Source: an uncultured Bacteroidota bacterium
GTDB taxonomy: Bacteria > Bacteroidota > Bacteroidia > Chitinophagales > Chitinophagaceae
Assembly: GCA_903835005.1 (NCBI GenBank)
Contig: CAILLK010000078.1
Span: 1-64,000, forward strand
Direction of reading: 5' to 3'
DNA: 64,000 nucleotides
Shown here: piece by piece, positions 35,901 to 44,993 of the stretch
Layout of the letters: every line of letters begins with the position of its first letter
Numbering within the stretch: the stretch's first letter is position 1
Program-made: the position numbers and the translations under genes
Notes under the pieces: generated by a model
The model's database searches: none
What the model saw: the letters and a program-made list of their open reading frames with translations, nothing else
Told to the model about the DNA's origin: nothing

Positions 35901-36032
35901 CCGGTAATGGGTAGTTGCAAAATATACCGAATCACTGTGGTCAAAGGTGTTTGAAACCGGCTTGGTTTTCTTTTGGGCAAAAGATAATGTGGCAAAAAAT
36001 AATAAACAGAGGATGGAAATCAGTTGTTTCAT
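32913..36032 (-). CDS. VPS10/sortilin-type beta-propeller exported protein
   Basis: 1039 residues with a signal peptide (MKQLISILCLLFFATLSFAQ). The first ~720 residues contain at least ten BNR/Asp-box-like repeats of the form S/T-x-D-G-G-x-x-W (KTSDGGSNWKNI, RSGDGGRTWKNI, KTTDGGKNWKRV, KSTDGGETWVNI, VSRDGGKHWDNV), folding as one or two beta-propellers. A beta-sandwich region and a helical C-terminus (KGVKNIRSIRNQINDLMGKL) follow. Such proteins are widely annotated as glycosyl hydrolase or sortilin-like; catalytic residues are not evident, so binding or exo-acting roles are both possible. No T9SS domain is present. Confidence 0.82.
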   Translation of the reverse strand: MKQLISILCLLFFATLSFAQKKTKPVSNTFDHSDSVYFATTHYRLVGPFRGGRSGAVCGSYKKKNEFYFGATGGGVWKTSDGGSNWKNISDKYFGGSIGSVAVAQSDESVIYVGEGENTLRSNVSEGLQGMWRSGDGGRTWKNIGLRDSRHIVKIVIDPKNPDIVCAAVMGHLFGPNEERGIYKTTDGGKNWKRVLYVNNLTGCSDLVMDPGNPLVLYAGMWHVIRTPYSMESGGEGSGIYKSTDGGETWVNISANKGLPKAIWGIVSVAVAPSNTDKVFANIENEKGGLFMSKDAGETWALVSQDNEIKQRAWYFNKVFVDPKNEDLLYCPNVGMMKSSDGGKTFHGMHTPHSDHHDLWIDPEDGSRMILADDGGAQISFDGGANWSSYHNQPTAQFYRVSTDNAFPYHILGAQQDNSTVRINSRTYGGGITQGDWSSTAGFESGYVVADPLNPEVVYGGNYGGYLSRLDHKTGENRSINVWPDVPIGVGADAQKYRFQWNFPIFFSPNNPKRIYAAGNHLFASENEGQSWEKISPDLTTNDKTRQLPSGGPITKDNTTAEYYCTIFTAAESGIEKDLLWTGSDDGLIYVSRDGGKHWDNVTPPDAGKWMMWNSVETDPFKKGTAYFAGTKYKLDDYTPYLYMTEDYGKTWKLITYGIDKMHFTRVVRADHKRPGLLYAGTEYGMYISYNYGAEWKKFQLNLPVVPITDLTLKKNDLVVATQGRSFWVLDDLTMVQNYEDEYLKKSLFVFPVNDAYRMNGYVDSNIHNGGMNPPNGVVINYYLKDVNDSSKVSVTIFDQQHKAIKTFAKDAKDKKDQLTFADGMNRLVWDMEYEPGEKIEGMVLWNGNAGGPKAAPGRYSVRVRYGSDSMDVAFVVKGDPNYKVTDEEYQQQVDFLLTVRNKFNDIQKGVKNIRSIRNQINDLMGKLDTISAKELKPMADSINKKMTTIEEALYQTKAKAGEDILNFPMRLNDRMAALYHVAASGNNPPTRQVMDAFGELSAETDVQLDKLKKIMSEDLKAFNQMIIDKKIQVIKVKE

Positions 36033-36150
36033 AAACGAGAAATGTCCTTAAAAGTAGGGAATTGGGAGAGAAATAAGCATATAACATTCCGTGCGCTTAA
36101 AGATGATTTAGCGATAGATATCAATCCTTCAACAATATGCAGTAATGAAA

Positions 36151-37869
36151 TTATTTCAGGATCACCACTTTTTTAACTATTACCGAATGGTCTCCGGTTA
36201 TAATCATACATTGGTAAATACCAGGTTGAAGGCTTGTTACAGATACCTCAACTGACCGTCCATAGAGTGCAAAACTATTAATCAATCTCCCGGCCATATC
36301 AAACAACTCTGCTTTATCTCCGGGCTCAAATGAATGGTCGTTTTGAATAGTAAATTCATTAAAGGCCGGGTTAGGGTATACAGTAATATTATCTTCCGTT
36401 AATTGATTATTAATAGTATTTAACGTTGCCGGATTGCATAAATAACTGCCACAAGGCATTGACCCTATCCTGTATTTTGCAAGCATAAGGTATTCGTGAA
36501 ACGGCCCCGGATTTACCAATGTATCCGGTCCAATGGCCATTGTGGCATCTTCATAATCTCCTCCGGTATACAGGTTGCCCCTGTTATCTAACGCCAAACC
36601 CAATTCGTCATCGGCTCCGCTACCCAAAATTTGCCCTGTACCGGGTATGTAATGTCCGCACTTATCATAAGCTGCTATAAAAAGCGGATCATTGCATATG
36701 GCCGGTGTATCAACTATGGTGCTGTCGCAGGTCAGGATACCTAATACCAATCCGGCCATCCATACATTTCCGCAGGTATCGGGAGCCACTTTATCACCAA
36801 TGGCTGTGTGTCCACCCACTGCTACATTGGCCCAGTTAATATTCCCTGATGTGTCATAATCAATTAGTACAGACCCTTTAGTAGGCAGGTAAAATGAACC
36901 TAATGTAATTGCTGAACTGGTATAACCTGTAGTAAAAAGGTTATCAGGATTACCTAATTTTAAATCGTAGAGCTCCAGATTCCTGTTAACTGATTTGGCC
37001 CATTCAGGGTTTCCGTTGTTATCAAACTTTGCCAGGAAGTTATTAGATGATATTGTGCCAGTTAATGAGTCAGTCAGTGTGTCTGTACCTATCGTCATCG
37101 TTGCAGATTCATAACTCCCCAGAATATATATACTGCCGGAAGCAGAGAGTGTAAGTGCGTTTGGCCAGTCATTAGAATGCCCGCCGAAGCTTTTACCCCA
37201 AAGTGGATTACCCAAAGCGTCAAATTTTGTCAGGTATATATCGGAACTGTCTCCAATGGGTGATGCATTCACCAGTGTTGAGGGTCCTATGGTGTAAGTG
37301 GGCAGGTTATAGGAACCGGTAACATATACATTGCCTTCACGGTCAACTGCTATGCCGCCGTACCCGCTTCCGTATGTCTGCGAGCCTATAATGTTTTTTG
37401 CCCATTGTACATGGCCGGAAGAATCAATTTTTGCAACAAAGTCCATGATGTACAAAGATGGATTGTACATAGTTACCGATCCCATACCGCAGGAATCTCC
37501 ACTCACATAATCAGCCAGGAGGAATACATTCCCTGAAGCATCAGTACACATTGCCTTGGCCTGGCAATCGCTTGCGTAAGTCGTATTTAATGCCCAGTCG
37601 TAATGTCCGTTTGAATCAACTTTCACTAAAAATACACTTGACTGCCCATGAATTGTATTTGCACCAAATGATACGGAATCATTAATCCAAAATGTTCCGG
37701 TAATAAAGGCATTGCCGAAATTATCTGTAACAATAGGAGCCGCCTCAATAACTCCATTAAATGACATATTGTTGGTTATTGCCCATTGCCAGCCTGGCTG
37801 CGCACAGAGATTACCGGAATGAAAAAAAATGATTAATAACAGTGATAGGATAAAAAGGTTATTTTTCAT
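36151..37869 (-). CDS. SBBP-repeat beta-propeller protein with T9SS type A sorting domain
   Basis: 572 residues. The signal peptide LFILSLLLIIFFHSGNLCAQ is followed by repeated propeller blades with the pattern NVYVTGSY...IGPSTL, SIYILGSYESATMTIG and NLYTGGDYEDATMAIG, alternating with YLTKFDALGNPLWGKSFGG-type strands. This is the SBBP/beta-propeller architecture. The last ~80 residues are a type A T9SS sorting domain: ITVYPNPAFNEFTI, LFDMAGRLI, LQPGIYQCMI, VKKVVI. Secreted and probably surface-attached; ligand unknown. Confidence 0.85.
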   Translation of the reverse strand: MKNNLFILSLLLIIFFHSGNLCAQPGWQWAITNNMSFNGVIEAAPIVTDNFGNAFITGTFWINDSVSFGANTIHGQSSVFLVKVDSNGHYDWALNTTYASDCQAKAMCTDASGNVFLLADYVSGDSCGMGSVTMYNPSLYIMDFVAKIDSSGHVQWAKNIIGSQTYGSGYGGIAVDREGNVYVTGSYNLPTYTIGPSTLVNASPIGDSSDIYLTKFDALGNPLWGKSFGGHSNDWPNALTLSASGSIYILGSYESATMTIGTDTLTDSLTGTISSNNFLAKFDNNGNPEWAKSVNRNLELYDLKLGNPDNLFTTGYTSSAITLGSFYLPTKGSVLIDYDTSGNINWANVAVGGHTAIGDKVAPDTCGNVWMAGLVLGILTCDSTIVDTPAICNDPLFIAAYDKCGHYIPGTGQILGSGADDELGLALDNRGNLYTGGDYEDATMAIGPDTLVNPGPFHEYLMLAKYRIGSMPCGSYLCNPATLNTINNQLTEDNITVYPNPAFNEFTIQNDHSFEPGDKAELFDMAGRLINSFALYGRSVEVSVTSLQPGIYQCMIITGDHSVIVKKVVILK

Positions 37870-38071
37870 ACAGGTTATTTATAACAAATGTAATAAATAT
37901 TCCAGAAATTATGAAACTGTATCTGATATTTTATTTGCAACCTGGAAGTCATTGTAATTACTGAAAATAAAAGCGGAAAGTGGCCAGTGATAGTTCCATA
38001 ATCGTATAACACCGTTACTTATTAACAGCTGGTACCTTCAATATGTAGCAAACTCATTTTATTTCCACCAA

Positions 38072-39730
38072 TTACTGATGTTCCGGTTTATGGTATTCAG
38101 TCAATTCAGGTATTGGTGTGCCAATGCAGCCATTAGGAGCCTGTATATGCAGCAGGGTAGCCAGTGTAGCGCTTATATCAGTCATATCTACAGGTTTGCT
38201 GGTTTCTCCCTTGGGAATATGCCAGCCATACCATATCAGCGGTATATGGGTGTCATAAGGGTTCCAGCTGCCATGGGTCATGCCTGTGGTTTTACCACCA
38301 TTATCATACCATCCCGGATTCAGGATAATCTGTATTTCTCCGCTTCTTTTTTTGTTATAGCCATTTACAGCCAGGGAGCGGATTGGTTCCGGAAGAGGCG
38401 TTTTCCCCATATCATTCATATCAACAGCATAAGATACTTCAGGCCTTTTATTCAGCCATTCTATTATTGACCTTTTTACTTCCCAAACTTCATAATCGGT
38501 CTTTTCAATCTGGGAAGTATTCATAAATACCTGGTAATTCACAATGCCCCGCACAATAGAATCTGCGCCAAACTGAACTTTCAGATAGGCATTCAGATCA
38601 CCGGCCAGATTTACATATAGCACACCAGCCGGAATATCCAGATCTGACAAATAACTTGCATTGTGTGCTCCGCCATGATCAGCCGTTAAGAAAAGCAGAT
38701 AGCCACTTTTCCCGAACCGGGCATCCAGGTATTTCAGGAATGATGCGATATCCTGGTCCAGCCTCAGGTAGCAATCCTCCATTTCTATAGAGTTTGGTGC
38801 AAACTGGTGCCCGATATAATCAGTGCTGGAAAGGCTTAATGCCAAAAAGTCGGTTACATCTTTATTCATACCCAAATGTTCCCCGTCAATACAAGCTTTA
38901 GCCATCATAATAGAGTAGGTGTTCCCGGCAGGGATGCTTTTCAGAATAGCATATCTGTCGGTATCGCCCAGGCTATCAAATACATGCGGGAATACAGGCG
39001 CTTTCTCGCCCTTAAAAGCCTTCTCATAATTATTGGCATCTACAGTGCTCTGGTCATAAATATCCGGACTGTAAAGCAGTTTCCAGCCCTGTTTCACCAG
39101 GCTGTCTCCGGCTTTTCTTTTATTAAAAGCCTGCAGCCAGGCGGGGTTTTGGTTGGGATAATATGTACTGGTGGTAAATGTTCCTGTTTTATCGCTGTAC
39201 CAATAGGCTGCATTTGCCAGGTGGCCGGCCGGCAAAACTGCACCCCTGTCTTTTATAGCCACACCATAAACGCGTGATTTCTGGTTGGTAGCCAGCCTTA
39301 ATTCATCAGTAATTGTTGTGGTCAGCATATTGGCCGGGCTAAAGGATGGAGCTCCGGATTTATCACCTACCAGGTGTACATTTTTATCATCAACACAATA
39401 AACACCTTCGCCGGTAAGATTATCTATCCAGTTATTCCCAGCAATGCCATGTAGAGAAGGGACAGAACCGGTGTAGATACAAGTATGCCCAGGGCCGGTA
39501 TTAGCCGGCATGTAATTTACAGAAGTATTCTGGCAGTTATAGCCACGTTTCAGCAGTTTTTTGAAACCATCATTGCCATAGCGTTCATAATAGCGGTACA
39601 GGTAGTCCCAGCGCATCTGGTCTATAACAAGGCCGATTACTATTTTTGGCCTATCCACCACTTTAGGCTTATGAACACAAGACGAGAAACCTACTATTAA
39701 CAAAACTATAAACAGCGAAGAACGTTTCAT
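38072..39730 (-). CDS. PafA-like alkaline phosphatase (nucleotide pyrophosphatase/phosphodiesterase superfamily)
   Basis: 552 residues from the ATG at 39728-39730; an upstream in-frame extension lacks a signal. The leader ends in VGFSSC (Cys18), a probable lipobox. Metal and nucleophile motifs match PafA: VIDQMRWDYL (Asp37), NTGPGHT with nucleophile Thr78, GIAGNNW, LSSTDYIGH, TADHGG, and GMTHGSWNPYDTHIPLI for the late His ligand. It hydrolyses phosphomonoesters in the periplasm, releasing phosphate; PafA is the constitutive phosphatase of Bacteroidota. The gene is monocistronic, with no Pho box recognised. Confidence 0.88.
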   Translation of the reverse strand: MKRSSLFIVLLIVGFSSCVHKPKVVDRPKIVIGLVIDQMRWDYLYRYYERYGNDGFKKLLKRGYNCQNTSVNYMPANTGPGHTCIYTGSVPSLHGIAGNNWIDNLTGEGVYCVDDKNVHLVGDKSGAPSFSPANMLTTTITDELRLATNQKSRVYGVAIKDRGAVLPAGHLANAAYWYSDKTGTFTTSTYYPNQNPAWLQAFNKRKAGDSLVKQGWKLLYSPDIYDQSTVDANNYEKAFKGEKAPVFPHVFDSLGDTDRYAILKSIPAGNTYSIMMAKACIDGEHLGMNKDVTDFLALSLSSTDYIGHQFAPNSIEMEDCYLRLDQDIASFLKYLDARFGKSGYLLFLTADHGGAHNASYLSDLDIPAGVLYVNLAGDLNAYLKVQFGADSIVRGIVNYQVFMNTSQIEKTDYEVWEVKRSIIEWLNKRPEVSYAVDMNDMGKTPLPEPIRSLAVNGYNKKRSGEIQIILNPGWYDNGGKTTGMTHGSWNPYDTHIPLIWYGWHIPKGETSKPVDMTDISATLATLLHIQAPNGCIGTPIPELTEYHKPEHQ

Positions 39731-39963
39731 TTTTGCAGCTTTTTTAATTTTGCCCCGGTAAAAGGCATGAATAATATTAACGTAAACATACAAAAGTGCG
39801 ACGAAAGTCATGAATGGATAGTTATATTTTTATTAATTTCGCCGCATATTGTTCACGCAAAGTCGCTAAGCCGCAAATTTATATTTCACAGGCCCTGAAA
39901 GAGGGGCGTAAAGGTAAAGGCAATTTAATACGCTAGCCCGGGAGTATAAAACTTACTACTTAC

Positions 39964-39981
39964 GACTAAAGACTAAAGACT
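39964..39981. repeat. GACTAAA heptad repeat upstream of the oxoamine synthase gene
   Basis: GACTAAA occurs twice in tandem followed by GACT, ending 3 bp before the ATG at 39985. A similar AGTCTAA pattern occurs at 21002-21040. The spacer 39731-39963 also has a CACGCAAAGTCGCTAAGCCG stretch of a kind often seen in Bacteroidota spacers. Confidence 0.4.
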
Positions 39982-39984
39982 GAT

Positions 39985-41241
39985 ATGGATATATTCGCAA
40001 AATTCGAGAACAGACTAGGGCCGATAGGAGACTACGCAGAAAAGTCGCCGGGTTATTTCGCATTTCCGAAACTGGAAGGAGAAATAGGCAACCGGATGAA
40101 ATTCAGAGGGCAGGAAAAGATAATCTGGAGCCTCAACAACTACCTGGGACTGGCTAATCATCCCGAAGTAAGAAAAGCTGATGCAGAAGCTGCAGCAAAA
40201 TACGGACTTGCTTCGCCAATGGGTGCAAGGATGATGAGCGGCAACTCTGATATACATGATAAACTGGAAAAGCAACTGGCAGAATTTGTGGGCAAAGAAG
40301 ATGCTATGCTGGTCAATTACGGCTACCAGGGCATGGTATCGGCGATAGACAGTCTTTGTGGCAGGCATGATGTGGTAGTTTATGATGCCGAATCTCATGC
40401 CTGTATCATAGATGGCCTGCGCCTCATACCCAGCCACCGTTATGTATACAAGCACAACGATATTGCCGATTGCGACAAGCAACTGGCCCGTGCTACAGAA
40501 CTGGTAAAGAAAACCGGCGGTGGCATACTCGTTATCACAGAGGGCGTATTCGGTATGAGCGGCAACCAGGGCAAGATCCGTGAACTGGCTGTGCTCAGAG
40601 AAAAATATGAATTCCGCCTGTTTGTAGACGATGCCCATGGCTTCGGCACAATGGGTAAGCGCGGGGCAGGCATAGGTGATGAGCAGGACTGTATTGATGA
40701 TATAGATATCTACTTCTCTACTTTTGCCAAGTCTATGGCCAGCATTGGTGGCTTCCTGGCTGCCGATAAAAAGATACTCACCTTTCTGCGCTACAATATC
40801 CGCTCACAGATCTATGCCAAATCATTGCCTCTGGCATTTGTGGCCGGCAACCTGAAACGCCTGGAACTGCTTATGAATCTTCCTGAACTGAGGGAGAAAC
40901 TGTGGCACAATGTGCGCCGCCTGCAGCAGGGTTTCCGCGACCGCGGATTCGACCTGGGCACTACCAACACACCGGTAACACCCGTATTCATGAAGGGCGG
41001 CCTATACGATGCTGTGCAGCTCACCTACGATATGCGCGAGAACTACAACATCTTCTGCTCGGTAATTGTGTACCCTGTAATACCCAAGGGACAGATAGAG
41101 CTCCGCATTATACCCACCGCTGCACATACCGACAAGGATATAGATGAAACACTGGCCGCGTTTGATGCTGTAAGGGAGAAACTTGATAAGAAATTGTATC
41201 CGCAGGAGATGCCGTTTGTGGGGGTGCCTCAGGCTGTCTAA
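39985..41241 (+). CDS. Alpha-oxoamine synthase, probable serine palmitoyltransferase
   Basis: 418 residues, PLP-dependent fold type I. Motifs: WSLNNYLGLANHPEV, MGARMMSGNSDIHDKLE, YDAESHACIIDGLR, FVDDAHGFGTMG (Asp and His contacting PLP) and STFAKSMASIGGF with the Schiff-base lysine Lys249. The family includes serine palmitoyltransferase, AONS and KBL. The N-terminal pattern GPIGDYAEKSPGYFAFPKLE and the organism type favour the first step of sphingolipid synthesis: serine plus acyl-CoA giving 3-ketosphinganine. No acyl-carrier or biotin genes lie nearby, against AONS. A terminator follows. Confidence 0.82.
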   Translation: MDIFAKFENRLGPIGDYAEKSPGYFAFPKLEGEIGNRMKFRGQEKIIWSLNNYLGLANHPEVRKADAEAAAKYGLASPMGARMMSGNSDIHDKLEKQLAEFVGKEDAMLVNYGYQGMVSAIDSLCGRHDVVVYDAESHACIIDGLRLIPSHRYVYKHNDIADCDKQLARATELVKKTGGGILVITEGVFGMSGNQGKIRELAVLREKYEFRLFVDDAHGFGTMGKRGAGIGDEQDCIDDIDIYFSTFAKSMASIGGFLAADKKILTFLRYNIRSQIYAKSLPLAFVAGNLKRLELLMNLPELREKLWHNVRRLQQGFRDRGFDLGTTNTPVTPVFMKGGLYDAVQLTYDMRENYNIFCSVIVYPVIPKGQIELRIIPTAAHTDKDIDETLAAFDAVREKLDKKLYPQEMPFVGVPQAV

Positions 41242-41268
41242 ACTGACTTTTGATATATTCTATGAAGG

Positions 41269-41296
41269 GTGCGGGAAGAAATTTTCGCACTTTTTT
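41269..41296 (+). terminator. Intrinsic terminator after the oxoamine synthase gene
   Basis: GTGCG (41269-41273) and CGCAC (41286-41290) form the core stem, extended imperfectly by GGAA/TTTT, and are followed by six T residues (41291-41296). It lies 28 bp after the stop. Confidence 0.7.
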
Positions 41297-41437
41297 CATT
41301 TATTTCGAGAAAGATCGGTCGTATTTTATGAGTGATCTTCTCACTGGAAGAAGTAAAAACGAGATCGAACATCATAAATTCTTAATTTCATTTGGTTTTC
41401 GTATTTTTGTTTTACAGAGCAAAACCTATATAATTAA

Positions 41438-41605
41438 ATGCAAACAAAATTTCATCGTTACTCAGATTTTGGTAGCCTCAAGGCTGCAAAGAACTCAATA
41501 AAGAGTTCTAAGCAGTTAACTGAGGCGACCAATGATGAATTGAAGGCGTTGATAATGATATTGAGAAAATCCATCCGGAAAACAAGCATAGCAGGGGCGA
41601 AATAA
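41438..41605 (+). CDS. Small 55-residue protein upstream of a nucleotidyltransferase
   Basis: Begins MQTKFHRYSDFGSLKAAKNS and ends IRKTSIAGAK. It is rich in Lys/Ser and probably helical. The stop lies 8 bp before the ATG of the nucleotidyltransferase, the spacing of a two-gene operon. The length, charge and position resemble an antitoxin or accessory partner of an MNT-like enzyme, but no family is recognised. Confidence 0.5.
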   Translation: MQTKFHRYSDFGSLKAAKNSIKSSKQLTEATNDELKALIMILRKSIRKTSIAGAK

Positions 41606-41613
41606 AGCGTAGT

Positions 41614-42096
41614 ATGGATAATCATATTGCAGGATACCTTCGCAATATTTGCGGAATTCTCGAAAAAAATTCTGTGGAATACCTGGTAGTTGGCGGTACG
41701 GCAGTTGCTCTTCATGGCTATTTACGGGTATCACTCACCAGTTCTGGCATGGCCGCAGAAAAGCCGGATTTTGACTTTTGGTACAACCCGGCCTACAAAA
41801 ATTACTTTAATCTTTTGAATTCAATGGGTGAACTGGGACAAGATGTTTCGGAATTTATAAAGGAAAAAACGCCTGATCCCCAAAGTTCTTTCTTTAAGCT
41901 GGAAACAGATTTGCTCACAATTGATTTTCTTCCCTCACTTCCCGGCCTCAAAAAATTTAAAGATTCATTTCGAGAAAAAGAAGTCGCCATAATTGACGGT
42001 GTTCAAATAGCATTTCTCAATCTCAATGACCTGTTGATTAACAAGCATACAATGGCAAGAGACAAAGACCTTAATGATATCGAACATCTAAAGTAG
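41614..42096 (+). CDS. Nucleotidyltransferase-fold protein (DUF6036/AbiEii-like)
   Basis: 160 residues. The helix-turn GGTAVALHGYL (polymerase-beta-type GG motif) is followed by KPDFDFWYNP, whose Asp-x-Asp would be the metal-binding pair, and by a third acidic residue candidate in LLTIDFLPSL. The end, LNLNDLLINKHTMARDKDLN, matches the conserved K...R.KD stretch of this family. Such enzymes occur as toxins that transfer nucleotides to tRNA or proteins, or as housekeeping-like orphans. It is paired with the 55-residue ORF upstream. Confidence 0.78.
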   Translation: MDNHIAGYLRNICGILEKNSVEYLVVGGTAVALHGYLRVSLTSSGMAAEKPDFDFWYNPAYKNYFNLLNSMGELGQDVSEFIKEKTPDPQSSFFKLETDLLTIDFLPSLPGLKKFKDSFREKEVAIIDGVQIAFLNLNDLLINKHTMARDKDLNDIEHLK

Positions 42097-42499
42097 AAAA
42101 AAGGTAAATGAAGCACGGTTTGAAATGGTTAACTGCCTGTGAGACTGGCTACAATCGCTTGCAATAGCGGAATCAAACAAATCCCAAAGACGCTTCATTT
42201 CTTTACTACTAATCATGACTTGAGTATTTATAGGCACAAAAGAGCTTTTGTTGCTATCAGACGCCATCCGAATTTTCATATTATTGATACTAGGTTAAAA
42301 AAGCGGTTCTGGAATAATTATAGAATCAGAATCAATGTGCAGGCTGAAATAATAGTAATATAAAAGCCGGCTTCTATCATCATAATTCCTCTGCCAACTA
42401 TCTCTTCTTTCCTCCTCCCTCCAGATATTCACATCTGTGCACAACAAATATTACAACCACTGATACCCCGTAGTATTTTTATAGCTCATAATTTACACT
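42097..42499. other. Gene-free spacer
   Basis: 403 bp between the nucleotidyltransferase and the SNF2 helicase genes. Short open frames exist on both strands (42088-42279 minus, 42139-42363 plus) but neither has a recognisable domain, signal peptide or good context. I see no hairpin or promoter I would defend. Confidence 0.4.
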
Positions 42500-44980
42500 A
42501 TGCCAATCTCAAAGAAAGCAAGCAAAAAAAAGAATACTCAAAAAAGCAAATTGGTTGCTAAACTGGTTGTTCCTCATTCACATAAACCGGAAAACCTCAG
42601 CTGGAAGCAGTGGCAGACCCAATTGAGGGTACAGGTGGCGGAAAAAGAACAATTTGTAATTGAGAACATTGGCAATGAACCTGTATACAGCGATTATTTC
42701 GTAAGTAATCCTTCCTCAAAAAACTCCTACAAGGTGGCATTGAGAAGTCGCGACAATACACTGAATTTCTGCTCTTGCCCCGACTTTAAGACTAATCTTT
42801 TAGGCACCTGCAAGCATATTGAAGCGGTTCGCCTGATGGTGAATAAAAAAAGGGGCATAAAAAAGCTGATTAATGAAATACCGGTATTGCCCTACTCGTC
42901 GCTATATGTTTCGTATACCGATGAACGGAAAATAAAACTAAGGATTGGCAGCGAAAATAAAACTGAGTTTGAACGGTGGGCCAACACCTTTTTCAACAGT
43001 GATCATGAACTAAGGCCGGCGGCTTACTTTAATATTGCAAAATTGCTGGAGCAAGCGAAAAATATCAACAACTCATTCAGATGCTACGATGATGCCTTGC
43101 AGATGATCATTGAACAGCGCGAGAAGGCCCGCAGGGAAAAACTGGTAACAAAGGAAGGCATAAAGCTGATTGATGGTCTGGTAAAAGTTAAACTGTTTCC
43201 TTACCAGGAAGAGGGTATTCTGTTTACAGCCAAAGCCGGACGGGCAATTCTGGCTGATGATATGGGGTTGGGAAAAACAGTTCAGGCCATTGCCTGGGCT
43301 GCTTTGCTTGAAAAACACTTTAATACCGAAAAGGTGGTGATCATTTGCCCTACATCGCTCAAATACCAGTGGAAAAGTGAGATAATGAAATTTACCGGTA
43401 GTAACTCTATAACTGTGATAGAAGGGAATCCGCTGGTAAGACGGGAGTTGTATAAAAACGATAAGAGCTATTTTAAGATCATCAGTTATCACGTAGCCGG
43501 AAATGATTGGGATTATATCAACCAGATGAAACCAGACGCCATTATACTCGATGAAGCCCAGCGTATAAAAAACTGGCGCACCAAGATATCGCAAAATATA
43601 AAACGGCTGCGTTCGCCTTATACATTGGTGCTTACAGGTACGCCATTGGAAAACAATATCGAAGAACTTTATTCGTTGGTGCAGTACATTGATTTGTTCA
43701 TGCTTGGTTCGCTGCAGCAATTTCTTTCGGCCCATGAAGTGAGGGACACGGAAACCCGCAAACTGAAAGGCTATACCGGCCTGAACGAAATAGGCAGCAA
43801 CCTCCGCCACTTACTGCTGAGGCGCACCAAAAAAGAAGTATTGAAACAATTACCTGCCCGCATGGACAAAAATCTTTTTGTACCTATGACACAAGAGCAG
43901 GCAGACATGCATGAAGAATGGCGATTGCAAGTAGCCAAGCTGACCGATAAATGGAAACGCATAGGTTTCCTTACTGAAGAAGAAAGGCAGCGGCTGATGA
44001 TACTCATGAACCAGATGAGGATGGTTTGCGATTCAACCTATATAATTGACCAGGAAACAAATTTCCAGACTAAGATAGACGAGCTGTTCAATATACTGGA
44101 CGAACTTTTTGAAATGGAAGATGAAAAAGTAGTCATCTTCAGCCAGTGGGAACGGATGACCCGGCTTGTGGCCAACGAGTTTGAAGCCAGGGGTATAAAG
44201 TTTGAATACCTGCATGGAGGCATACCTGGCAAAAACAGGGAGAAATTGTTTACTAATTTCAATAACGACCACCAATGTAAAGTGTTTTTGTCAACAGATG
44301 CTGGTGGTGTTGGGCTTAACCTACAGGCCGCCGCAAACCTAATCAACATGGATATTCCGTGGAACCCCGCAGTTCTGGAGCAAAGGATAGGGCGTATTTA
44401 CAGAATGGGGCAAAAGAAAAATGTTTCTATTACCAACCTTGTTTCGATAGGTACAATAGAGCACAGGATGCTGGCCACCCTGAAATTTAAAAGCGAGGTA
44501 GCAACCGGGGTATTGGACAACGGTGCAGACAGTATTTTCCTGGATGAGGACAGGTTTAAGAACTTCATGGAATCGATTGCCGAGCTGACGGACGATATGG
44601 CACTGCCAGCTGAAGCATTTGACAAAGAGGAGAAAGGCGAAATAGGGGCGGAAGGAACTGAGGAACTTACAAACGAAGTTCAGGAATTACCTGGAATGCT
44701 ACACGAAGAGACAAACAGCACACAGGCTGCCCCTGCAACAGAAATGAAACAGGAAGTGGCCGAATCTCCGGCATCATCGCTGATTAATAACGGTATGAAT
44801 TTTTTCTCTCAACTTGTAAACACATTAAGCAACGAACAGGCAGTAAAAGAACTGGCGCATAGCTTAACAGAAAAAGATGAGAAAACAGGCAAAACTTACC
44901 TTAAACTTCCGGTAGATAATGAGGGCACAATTGAGAAAGCGCTGAATCTGCTGGGAGGATTATTGAAAGGGTTTAGGTAG
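42500..44980 (+). CDS. SWIM zinc-finger SNF2-family helicase/translocase
   Basis: 826 residues. The N-terminal SWIM finger is CSCPDF...GTCKH (Cys-x-Cys...Cys-x-His). Helicase motifs: I DDMGLGKTVQAIAWAAL, Ia IICPTSLKYQW, II ILDEAQRIKNW (DEAQ), III LTGTPLENNIEELYSL, V STDAGGVGLNLQAA, VI QRIGRIYRMGQ. SNF2 ATPases move along duplex DNA and displace bound proteins. The C-terminus (residues ~700-826) is acidic, Glu-rich and probably unstructured, then ends in a helical patch (LNLLGGLLKGFR). Stand-alone bacterial SWIM-SNF2 proteins are common; no phage-defence partners are adjacent. Confidence 0.92.
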   Translation: MPISKKASKKKNTQKSKLVAKLVVPHSHKPENLSWKQWQTQLRVQVAEKEQFVIENIGNEPVYSDYFVSNPSSKNSYKVALRSRDNTLNFCSCPDFKTNLLGTCKHIEAVRLMVNKKRGIKKLINEIPVLPYSSLYVSYTDERKIKLRIGSENKTEFERWANTFFNSDHELRPAAYFNIAKLLEQAKNINNSFRCYDDALQMIIEQREKARREKLVTKEGIKLIDGLVKVKLFPYQEEGILFTAKAGRAILADDMGLGKTVQAIAWAALLEKHFNTEKVVIICPTSLKYQWKSEIMKFTGSNSITVIEGNPLVRRELYKNDKSYFKIISYHVAGNDWDYINQMKPDAIILDEAQRIKNWRTKISQNIKRLRSPYTLVLTGTPLENNIEELYSLVQYIDLFMLGSLQQFLSAHEVRDTETRKLKGYTGLNEIGSNLRHLLLRRTKKEVLKQLPARMDKNLFVPMTQEQADMHEEWRLQVAKLTDKWKRIGFLTEEERQRLMILMNQMRMVCDSTYIIDQETNFQTKIDELFNILDELFEMEDEKVVIFSQWERMTRLVANEFEARGIKFEYLHGGIPGKNREKLFTNFNNDHQCKVFLSTDAGGVGLNLQAAANLINMDIPWNPAVLEQRIGRIYRMGQKKNVSITNLVSIGTIEHRMLATLKFKSEVATGVLDNGADSIFLDEDRFKNFMESIAELTDDMALPAEAFDKEEKGEIGAEGTEELTNEVQELPGMLHEETNSTQAAPATEMKQEVAESPASSLINNGMNFFSQLVNTLSNEQAVKELAHSLTEKDEKTGKTYLKLPVDNEGTIEKALNLLGGLLKGFR

Positions 44981-44993
44981 TAAAAATGGTAAT

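Noticed and set aside
42088-42363. Two short frames after the nucleotidyltransferase gene
   Set aside because: Neither shows a known domain, a signal or a good context.
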